A DNA stretch of 64,000 nt from Hepsetus odoe (Eukaryota; Chordata; Actinopteri; Characiformes; Hepsetidae). Both the position numbers and the translations under genes were made by a program. The notes below the pieces were generated by a model. That model did not search any database. It saw nothing but the letters and a program-made list of their open reading frames with translations, and had not been told where the DNA came from. The stretch's first letter is position 1. The number at the start of each line of letters is the position of its first letter. The stretch covers positions 1,808,634 through 1,872,633 of the forward strand of contig CM029368.1 of assembly GCA_017165825.1 (NCBI GenBank), given 5' to 3'. This document shows, in pieces, positions 56,045-64,000 of this stretch.

Positions 56045-56570
56045 CAGTGTGTGTGTGTATGCGTGTATTTGTATGTATGTGTGTGTATGTAAGTGTGTGT
56101 GTGTGTGTGTGTGTATGAGTGTATTTGTATGTGTTTGTGTGTGTGTGTATTTGTATGTATGTGTGTGTATGTATGGAAGTGTGTGTGTATATTTGTATGT
56201 ATGTATGTTTATGTTTGTGTGTGTGTGTGTGTATTTGTATGTAAGTGTGTGTGTGTGTGTTTGTGTGTGTGTATGTGTGCATTTGTATGTATGTGTGTGT
56301 ATGTAAGTGTGTATTTGTATGTATGTGTGTAGGCATGTATGTGTGTCTCCAAAGATGTGTGTGTGTGTGTGTGCATATGTGCATGTACATGGTATATGCG
56401 ATGTGTGTGTGTGTGTGTGTATGTATGTGTGTTTGTGTGTTTGTGTGTTTGTGTGTGTATGCGTGTATTTGTATGTATGTGTGTGTATGTAAGTGTGTGT
56501 GTGGTGTGTGTGTGTAAAGGAGCAAAAGTGGGTAAGGTGTGTGCACTTATGTGTGTGTGTGTGTGTGTGT
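56045..56570. repeat. Compound (GT)n/(GTAT)n/(TTGTAT)n microsatellite
   Basis: Over 500 bp of GT-rich repeats with a recurring TGTGTGTATTTGTATGTATG motif. It creates long CVCVCV or HTHTHT frames on both strands that are not genes. Confidence 0.97.
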
Positions 56571-57059
56571 TACTGTCTGAGGCTGAATAAGCAGATATTT
56601 ATTCAACCTTCATTTAAACTATTCAGAACTCGTTAAAGTGTATTAAAATAATTTAATAATAACTAATAAAGCTCTCAAACTGATTGGATATCAGCCATGA
56701 AGAGTAACACATGATATATAATGTAAAGAATTCTGTTCTAAACAGACTTGTAGTTATTTCAGATGGTTGTGAATGTACAGCATAGATATTTCTTATGTAT
56801 TTCATTTGTGTAATGCTCGCAGATCAAAGCTGGAAGGTTTCGTGTTGGTTCCTTGGGACGCTGTTAAATGAAAGACGTCTGCTGTGTGAAGTGTTAGAGG
56901 AGGTGATGGAGATTGCATGAGGTGCAGCTTCTCTGAACTGCAGACTTTTCCATCGGACTGCTGCACCACAACGTGCAGGTCCAAACTACATAATAACAGA
57001 ACCTCATAATAAGAACACAAATACCAGCCACTTCTGTCCACACACTGCAATAACCTGAC

Positions 57060-57618
57060 ACCCACCTTCACTCACCTTCACCCACCTTCACCCACCTTCA
57101 CTCACCTTCACTCACCTTCACTCACCTTCACTCACCTTCACTCACCTTCACTAATTCTTCACTCACCTCTCGCCCACCTTCGGGCCTCACTGATTTCACC
57201 CACCTCACTCACCTTCACTCACTCTCACTCACTCTCACCCATCTTCTTTCACTCACCCTTCACTCACTCTTCACTACCTTCACTACCGCCTCACCTTCAC
57301 CTCCACCTTCACTCACACCTTCTCACTACCTCACTCACCTTCACCCATCTTCACTCACCTTCGCCCACCTTCACTCACCTTCACTCATCTTCACTCACCT
57401 TCACTCACCTTCACTCATCTTCACCTTTCGCCTTTACCTTCACCACCCTTCTCGCCACCTCGCTCACCTTCACTCACCTTCACTCACCTTCACCCACCTT
57501 CGCTCACCTTCACTCACTTTCACTCACCTTCACTCACCTTCACCCACCTTTCATCACCTTCACCCATCTTCACTCACCTTCACTACCTTCATCACCCTTC
57601 ACTCACCTTCTTCACCCA
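57060..57618. repeat. 10-bp minisatellite (ACCTTCACTC)
   Basis: More than 50 copies with CCTTCACCC and CATCTTCACT variants. The array is more ragged in its middle (57160-57330). Confidence 0.95.
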
Positions 57619-57696
57619 CCTTTTAAAAATCTTCTTCATTGCCTATAAATACAATAAACACCATCACAATGTGCATACCACCCAAAAATCTGTTCA

Positions 57697-57699
57697 TTC

Positions 57700-57753
<54 letters not shown>
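57697..57753. repeat. (ATCT)n microsatellite next to the left LTR-like repeat
   Basis: About 14 ATCT units ending at TGTCACG. A matching (ATCT)n lies just past the right LTR-like repeat at 61140. Confidence 0.96.
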
Positions 57754-57754
57754 T

Positions 57755-57922
57755 GTCACGTTCTGTCGTGCCCGCGAGTCAGAACAGAGCATGGTTCATT
57801 AACGAGGCTACGCCTACAGTTAATTGCAATCTTTGCCGTGGCAGCAGAGTCGCGCCATCAAAGCATGCTTTAACTCCTGGCCCAGTTACGCCCTCTAACT
57901 CCCGCGCCACCGCTGGCGAATG
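57755..57922 (+). mobile_element. Left LTR-like repeat (degenerate)
   Basis: Shares in order with 60855-61128: TGTCACG, CGTGCCCG, CAGAACAGAGCA/GAACAGAGCACG, GTTCATTAACGAGGCTACGC (ATTAATGAGGCTACGC), CAAAGCATGCTT (CAAAGCACGCTT) and GCCACCGCT. About 100 bases present in the right copy are missing here. Such paired direct repeats suggest LTRs of a Ty3/Gypsy-like element. Confidence 0.6.
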
Positions 57923-60854
57923 AGAACCGCCGTATCGTGATCGCCACTTCAGCCGCGAGGCCAGAAAGAGCGCGGCGGTTAGTGGGAGCGCCGCACGCAG
58001 CTCAACGTGAGAAGCCGGGACATAAATGAGCCCTGCATCCTCAACATCACTTCCAAAATGAAGGTGCAGCTGCCGCCACACAAGTGAGAAGCTTATGTAG
58101 TGGCAAAGAAGGCCGTTCTGACACGGTGTGAGAAAGCAGGAAGACGGTGGAGCCCACTTCCTGCATTTGTAACCTGGTGAGGTCAAATCTGAAGAAAGCC
58201 CTTTCGCAGCAAGTAGTTGATCTCTGCCCACTACTAACTCTGCCTGCCAGGCCAGAAAGCAGAGAAGGAGCAGCTCCAGGTTAGTGGAACCTTAAAAATG
58301 AAAGTTCAGGCACAGATGTGGATTGAACATGAGTGGCTGCAGTAACCCATTCAGGCGCAGGGTGAGGAAGCACCTGCCAGAAACACTACCTGAAGCTACT
58401 GAAGGCAGTCAGCATCAAGTTCAGCTTATTACTTGAGTTTAATAAGATGATACAAGAGATGAAGACCAGACAGACTCTGAAACAGAAGCACCAGGGCTGC
58501 CACGCAGTGATACAAATGTGCTTACAGGGCTCACTGTGCTCGGACGCGATATGTATGCATGAAATATGCTGCTGTTGCCATCCAGCTTAGGTATCGCTCC
58601 ACATCGGATGCCAGAAAGCAGAGGGAGGAATTCTTGAAATTGGCGCCTGCTTCAATGTTCCTGCAGCCTGCTTTTCCAGAGGTCAGAGGTCAGAAGGAGA
58701 TTGTCCAGTGTATGTCCTGGACACACAATGTCAGGCAGCTTCCTGATTCAGGCGTAAGGCTCAAAAGACACAGGAGGTGTGCAGCTACTCAGGCCAGGTG
58801 GTAGTTGTACATATATCATCATTCAAAGACATTATAGGTCCTACATTAAGGGTAATCGTGGATTCTGAGAGGACCAAAGGACTTGGTCCATTTGTGTAAG
58901 AGGATGGAAAGCCAGAAACGAAAACGCGCCTCAAGACAAAGGTGAGCTCAATGGCAAGAGCAATGGAGAATTCAGGAGTGCAGGAGAGAGGTTCCAGAAG
59001 AGAGCTGCAAGCTGTGATAGGGGACCAAAGAGAGAGGCTGAGGAACGGGATGAACAGAGGAACAAATCGTGATGCCAGGCAAATCTGAGGAGAGCTGTAC
59101 TAGGTCAGGAGTTAGAAGCTAAAGTTGCGCTATGGAGGAACAGAGCTGAATCAGACCAGGCAGAGCGAGACAGGTGCAAGACCAAAACGTTGCTCCCTGC
59201 AGGCAGTAACTGGGAAAAGCCAGAGGAGAGACCGTAAACCCACTGAGCCAAAAGACCCATCCAGTAGATGTCAAGGAGGGCAGGTAATGCACAATTTTGT
59301 ATGTTTGATTATGGACAGAAAATCACAGTATCTGTTGTGTTTCTGAGAATCCTGACTCCATGAGATTCACCCTGCAGGTACTCAGGGGCAGAGGTGTCAC
59401 AGGGCTGCAGAACGATTATTCCATGTTTAGCCTTTTTAGACTCCTTTCTTGTGCTGGTTGCTCTTCCAGTGGGTCTGACTCATTCTTTCTATGACCCTGT
59501 TTATGTAGTCAGGAGAGCTTGCAGAAGTTCCAGTAACCAATTGGCTGGTAGAAAATTGCACTAAGTCTCTCTGTAAACATCGTGATTGATTACTGATTCG
59601 GGACACGGACAGAGAAAGGCCCCTGGTGCAGAGCCTGCCCACAGATACCTCTCAGGCATCACTGAAGAGATGGCCTCCTGGATCTCTTCTTGTTTTAGTG
59701 AATCTAGTAAGTAAAGTCACAGAAATCGAGTCTAGTTCTCAGCGGTACTCACCCCCTTGACCTAGCCTTTCAGGAGTGGATCCAGAGGAGGAGTGCCCAG
59801 AGGCTTTAGGGGAGCTACCAGATGACACCCGCAGCCTAACCTGATGTGCCTGTGGAGGACCTGGCAGACACCAGAGGCTCCTGAATTGGTCGAACCTCTC
59901 CTGTTCAGAAGAGAGGAGTACCCAGGCTGCAAGCGGGTAAGGGGGTCAGTACAAGCAAAGCACAAGTCATCATGCCTCTTAGAGAGGGGGGAAGGACACA
60001 TGTTCAGGCCTCTCCTGGCGCCGGCAGTACCAGAGGAGCAACACCATGCTCATTGCAGCAGTGGAAGGATACCTTTCCTTTGGTTGCTGCCAGCACCCAA
60101 AAGAGCTTCACTGCAAGCTGCCTCCCCGAACCCCAAGCAAACACCCGCAGGTGAATATCATCCCAGTTAGGCAAATACAACACCAAACTCCGCAGCACCC
60201 GATTGTTCCAGAGGGAATTCAGCTTACCAGCCACGCTTAACCTGCATGCTACCATGCCTATAACACATCCACTCTCAACTGCCCTTCTCAGAACTTTGCA
60301 GCAGCCTTCTGCAAAGGAAGACGCAGAAACGTGAAAAAACTCAGATGACGCAAAACGATAGGGGTCAGTGACAAGAGAAGGACAGAGACTGGAGGCAAAG
60401 CACGCATGGGGTAACTAATCTCTCCCTCCTAACCACTGGTGAGGATCTCTCCTGTATTTAGGCTCTCTTTCAGGTGGTGACCAGGAGGTAAAGGCCCTTT
60501 GAGCCAATCAGACGAGTCCTCCAGAGGCCTCACTACAGAGTCAGAGAGACGGCACGGAGAAACACCGGGCTAGCAGAAAGACACCAAGGAATGTGGCTGA
60601 GCTAAACGTCAGGCACTAAAGGGACTTTGTTGGCTAAGATATGGACTGAAATGCTGGGATACTCTCTCTTCACCACCTCAGGACTCCTGAACATTACTGG
60701 CCAGAGGCCCCTTTGTTGGAAATTTGAGAGTGTTTGTGGCCTGGCCGGTGCCCCATAAAGGGACTGTTCCAGTTAACAGGGTTTTTGTTTGGCCTCCCAT
60801 GAGGTCCGGGGTTTGCTAAGTTTGACACCTCAGGAGTTGCGTTTTTTAAGCATT
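57923..60854. mobile_element. Decayed interior between the LTR-like repeats
   Basis: About 2.9 kb with many stops and no recognisable gag, protease, reverse transcriptase or integrase motif. Small open frames (for example 58559-58804, 59844-60170) match nothing I know. The interior may be a non-autonomous or rearranged element. No clear polypurine tract precedes the right repeat. Confidence 0.4.
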
Positions 60855-61130
60855 GTCACGGCCCTCATCGTGCCCGTGGCTCGGCCGGCGACGTAAACAG
60901 ATGGCGCTCTGTTCTGACTGAGCACACCTGGGCTTGTTTTGGACACAGGTGTCATTGGCCGCCATTTGGCTCCCAGTGTGTTTGTGAACAGAGCACGTTC
61001 ATTAATGAGGCTACGCCTTACGTGTTAATGGTACTTTTGGCTGTACAGAAGTTTGCGCAACAAAGCACGCTTGGAACCCCTGGCTCTGTGTTGGCGCTCA
61101 CACTCCTCGCCACCGCTACATCTATATTCA
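60855..61130 (+). mobile_element. Right LTR-like repeat
   Basis: Begins TGTCACGGCCCTCATCGTGC, includes GATGGCGCTCTGTTCTGACT and the inverted pair CACACCTG...CAGGTGTC, and ends GCCACCGCTACA. TG...CA ends and about 270-bp length are consistent with a teleost LTR retrotransposon terminal repeat. Confidence 0.6.
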
Positions 61131-61139
61131 TCTTGGCCT

Positions 61140-61257
61140 ATTTATCTATCTATCTATCTATCTATCTATTCATCTATCTATCTATCTATCTATCTATATC
61201 TAAGTCTGTTCATTCATCTATCTGTGTATCTATCTATCTATATCTATCTACTGGTCT
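61140..61257. repeat. (ATCT)n microsatellite next to the right LTR-like repeat
   Basis: ATCT units with CATTCATC and GTCTGTTC interruptions. The interrupting CTGTTCATTCATCTATC also occurs at 57689, showing the two arrays share origin. Confidence 0.95.
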
Positions 61258-61259
61258 TA

Positions 61260-62100
61260 TTTGGTCATCTACTCATTCATGCTGAGCTGATTTCTGTGGC
61301 TTATGTAAACTCCGGCACTGCTGGAGGAGCCCTCAGTGGAGTCTTCAGTGAACGCTGAAGACCAGCCTCCTCCAGCTTTCAGTGCAGAGACGGCGATGCT
61401 GCAGGTCTAGATGGTTTGAGATGAAAGAGTGCTGTCCTCTCTCTCACACTTCCAAATATGAGCGCCTGGCTGGCTGCTCGTCTCGTGTTTTTCTTCTTTC
61501 AAAAGTGCAGCTCTGTTCCTTGCTTTCTGCTTTTATTTCTGAAGTTTATGAAGCTTGAAAGAAATACTTCTGAAGACTGTTGGTTGATGTTCTGCTCAAA
61601 CTACAGTGAGAGTAGTGAGTAGTGAGGGCAGAGGGTGGGAGTGAGAGCAGTGAGATAGTGAGGGTAGTGAGAGTAGGAGGGTAGTGAGAGGAAAGTAGAG
61701 AGCAGTATAGTGGAGGTAGAGGCAGTGAGAGCAGTGAGAGTAGTATGGTAGTAGAGGAGAAAGAGGTGGCAGTGAGGCAGGAGGTAGTAGTGAGAGTAGT
61801 GAGAGAAAGAGGTAGTGAGAGTAGTGAGGTAGCAGTGAGGGTAGTGAGAGTAGCTAGGCAGTGGGGATTTAAAATCCATTCAGATTTATTCATTTAAAAA
61901 TCAGTCCAACGTTTTAGTAACATCAGCACAACTGGAACTGGACTTCGGTGAGGTTTAAATACTTTATGCACCTTTTGCAAAATTCAGTGATAAACAAAAG
62001 GACAGAATTTATACTGGAAGCGTAGATATTTTTATTTTTTTGCTTTGTTTGCTCTGTTCACTTCAAATTTCCAGGTAAATTATTCAGTTACGTCTGAAGT
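61260..62100 (+). pseudogene. Second copy of the Ig leader block, damaged
   Basis: Aligns with 49685-51475: GAGCTGATTTC, CTGCTGGAGGAG, GTGAACGCTGAAGACCAGCC, GTCTAGATGGTTTGAGATGA and CTCTCTCACACTTCCAA. The leader ATG at about 61458 starts MSAWL, but indels shift the frame to AARLVFFFFQK, and the donor GTAAGT has become GTGCAG. No V exon follows; a SINE begins at 62101. Non-functional as read. Confidence 0.75.
61605..61860. repeat. ~9-bp minisatellite (GAGAGTAGT / GAGGGTAGT)
   Basis: Tandem GAGAGTAGTGAG, GAGAGCAGTGAG and GAGGTAG units inserted in the leader intron of copy 2. The corresponding place in copy 1 (about 51225) lacks it. Confidence 0.93.
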
Positions 62101-62368
62101 ACATTTACATTTACGGCATTTAGCAGACACTCTTATCCAGAGTGACACGACAGGTCCAATTATAGGACAGTCCTGGAGCAACTCAGGCTAAGGGTGGTCT
62201 GCTTCAGGGACCCAGCATAGAGTGTGATCTGGAAACCAGGGACCTCTTGATCAATGGTGGCACTTTGCTGCAGGTAGCTTAGTGCACAAGTTACGCTTGG
62301 GAACCCGGGCTTTTGATCCAGAGGCCGTGAGGCAAGTGATCTCTACCACTAGACCGACTACCACCGCA
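62101..62368 (-). repeat. Second-family SINE, near full length
   Basis: Reverse copy starting ACATTTACGGCATTTAGCAG and ending CTACCACTAGACCGACTACC (tRNA-like head). It is the same family as 16397-16596. Confidence 0.88.
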
Positions 62369-62577
62369 TTTACACGCGGACTATAGTGCCATGTATATCC
62401 CCAGATTGCTGGAGGATAATTAAAAATCAAATCTATTTAGAAATCTGTCCGACATCCTCTCATCAGCTGCTCTGCATCACTGGAGGGAAACACATGAAGT
62501 GAAGGTTGTTTTGTTGTTACGCTGGAACAAACTCCAGATAAAAATACCAACGCTGGGAGACTAGCTTCACTGTAAAT

Positions 62578-62832
62578 AGGGGCAGTGGTGGTCTAGTGGT
62601 TAGGAGCGTCTCACACCGGAAAGATTGTGGCCTGATCTCTCACAAGTAGGTTGCCCTGGAGGTACTTTCTGAGCAAGGTACTGCCCCTATTACTGCCTCC
62701 TCTCGGCGCTACTAGCTGCCCACTGCTGCACGGTGTTTGTGTGCATGGGTTAAAAGCAGAGGTCCACCTCGTTGTGGTTCATGGTGTGCAGTGCAGACTC
62801 GTAAATGACAAGGGCTAAGCCACTTTAATTTT
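62578..62832 (+). repeat. tRNA-derived SINE copy, near full length
   Basis: Forward: CAGTGGTGGTCTAGTGGTTA (A box), AGTAGGTTGCCCTGGAGGTA, TGAGCAAGGTACTGCCCCTA and GTGTGCATGGGTTAAAAGCA. The B box is degraded. Confidence 0.9.
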
Positions 62833-62839
62833 TTTCACT

Positions 62840-63305
62840 TTCAATTAACTGAAGAAAATCAGAGAAATACTAAAGAGCAGAAAGTCAACTAGTCTAAGTT
62901 TTTCCATCTAGATTTTCACCTCAAAATTACCTCTTTAATGAACTTGTAATCATAAATAAGATTAAATTAAAATGTAAAATATTTAGACAAAACACCTCAT
63001 TCCTGGCTAACACTAAGATGTGGGAACTTTAAAAGCTTTTTAAATAATAATAATACAAGAAAGAAGAATTAAATGTGGTGCTTATAGAGCATCTTTTCAT
63101 ATAGTTTAATGAAGCACAAGTGTTTACATTTACATCTATGTTAAGATAATTCAAGTTGTCTCTGCAAATTACAATAAATGTAAAATAAATATGCGTAAAA
63201 AACAAAAATAATAAAACCTTATTGAAAAAAATATATAAATACAATATATGACTGTGACACATATGGAAAATACAAAGTAAATATAGATATGCAAATTTAT
63301 AAAAC
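62840..63305. other. AT-rich interval, nothing recognised
   Basis: The minus-strand hydrophobic frame at 63029-63307 is driven by AT-rich composition. Confidence 0.55.
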
Positions 63306-63309
63306 ATAT

Positions 63310-63832
63310 AATTGTGTAAGCTTAGGTAAACGTTAGAAACAAATCACAGAAATGGAAGTGTTGATCATTTATCTTCATCAATCAACAAAATGTAGTGAAT
63401 GAACAAAAGAGAATCTAAATCAGATCAATATTTGGTGGCACCCTTTGCCTTCCTTCAAAAGAGCATCAGTTCTTCTGTGTACACTACACACAGTTTCTGG
63501 AAGGGACCCCTGCCGGCCGGTCGCCCAAACATCTTGAGAACTGGAGCACAGATCTTCAGGGATGCAGCTCTCACACTCTGTCTTCATGTGATCCAGACAC
63601 TGATGATGTGTGGAAAGATCAGGTCTCTGTGGGGCCAGAAGAACTGATGCTGCTCTGAAGGTAAAAGGTAGAAACACCAGATATTGATCTGATTTAGATT
63701 TTTCTTTTGCTCTCTACTTTGCATTTTGTAAATTGGCCAAAATAACAATCATTATTGATATTTGAAAAAGCTGTTTGTTTACAGCGCTTTTTCCACACTT
63801 GTCAAAACTTTTGTACAAAGGCTGTAGATATC
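63310..63832. mobile_element. Tc1-derived MITE, copy 2 (inverted relative to copy 1)
   Basis: CAGAAATGGAAGTGTTGATC, AATCAGATCAATATTTGGTG, ATGTGATCCAGACACTGATG and GGCCAGAAGAACTGATGCTG are the reverse complement of sequences in 29804-30333. The right end (AAAACTTTTGTACAAAGGCTG) keeps a diverged terminus; the left terminus is eroded. Confidence 0.88.
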
Positions 63833-64000
63833 ATATAGTTAAGGCATTTATTATAGAAAGCATGTTTAAACAGAAATGTTTTTAGGCTGCTTTTTGAGTA
63901 ATCAGAGAGTCCTGTGGAATATCTACTGGTAATGTGTTCTGGAATTCTTGAACACACTGCCTTAATGTCTCCATTTTTCTGTCTTCTGCTTCTTCCTCTT

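Noticed and set aside
55968..56546. 192-codon minus-strand frame and several CVCVCV plus-strand frames
   Set aside because: Translation of GT/GTAT microsatellite; no domain and no start context.
57923..60854. Intact retroelement polyprotein between the LTR-like repeats
   Set aside because: Many stops in all frames and no protease, reverse transcriptase or integrase motif visible.
62578..62640. Candidate tRNA gene from A-box/B-box-like sequence
   Set aside because: It cannot fold as a full tRNA and is the head of the SINE repeated through the window; the other SINE copies are the same case.

Overview
The window looks like a teleost fish nuclear genome. The evidence is one vertebrate gene with large introns, dense dinucleotide and tetranucleotide microsatellites, Tc1/mariner elements and short non-autonomous derivatives, many copies of one tRNA-derived SINE, and pieces of a non-LTR retrotransposon 3' end. 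No bacterial operon, CRISPR array or RNA gene was seen. The species cannot be named from what is visible.

The only complete gene I can support is a class 4 (transmembrane) semaphorin on the minus strand. Fifteen coding exons run from the signal-peptide exon (ATG at 31015) down to the stop codon at 6831-6833. All exon phases join without a frame break into 2457 nt (818 residues plus stop): signal peptide, sema propeller, PSI domain, one Ig-like domain, one membrane helix and a 69-residue tail. Intron 1 is about 13 kb and is full of repeats. A likely 3' UTR runs from 6830 to about 4985. Several splice sites are unusual: a GC donor after exon 9, a long (TG)n before the exon 9 acceptor, a (CT)n tract before exon 4, a donor inside (GT)n after exon 2, and two in-phase donors for exon 13.

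Layout: 1-1545 is a 41-bp minisatellite. 1546-2880 is non-coding, with a hairpin, a CRE-like site and an NRF-1-like palindrome. 2890-4910 is a tetranucleotide array split by a broken Tc1-like transposon. 4985-31015 is the semaphorin. 31.1-49.6 kb is gene-poor: SINEs, LINE 3' fragments and MITEs. 49.7-51.8 kb has a 12-bp minisatellite directly upstream of a leader exon and a truncated V-type Ig exon, which I read as a relic or partial immunoglobulin-superfamily gene. 52.5-57.7 kb is mostly simple and satellite-like sequence. 57.75-61.13 kb is bounded by two diverged direct repeats that look like LTRs around a decayed interior. 61.26-62.10 kb is a second, damaged copy of the Ig leader region. 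62.1-64.0 kb holds SINEs and a second copy of a Tc1-derived MITE.

I found no convincing new multi-gene system. The most interesting points are the duplicated Ig-leader block, in which each copy carries a different private minisatellite, and the cluster of microsatellite-dependent and non-canonical splice sites in the semaphorin gene.
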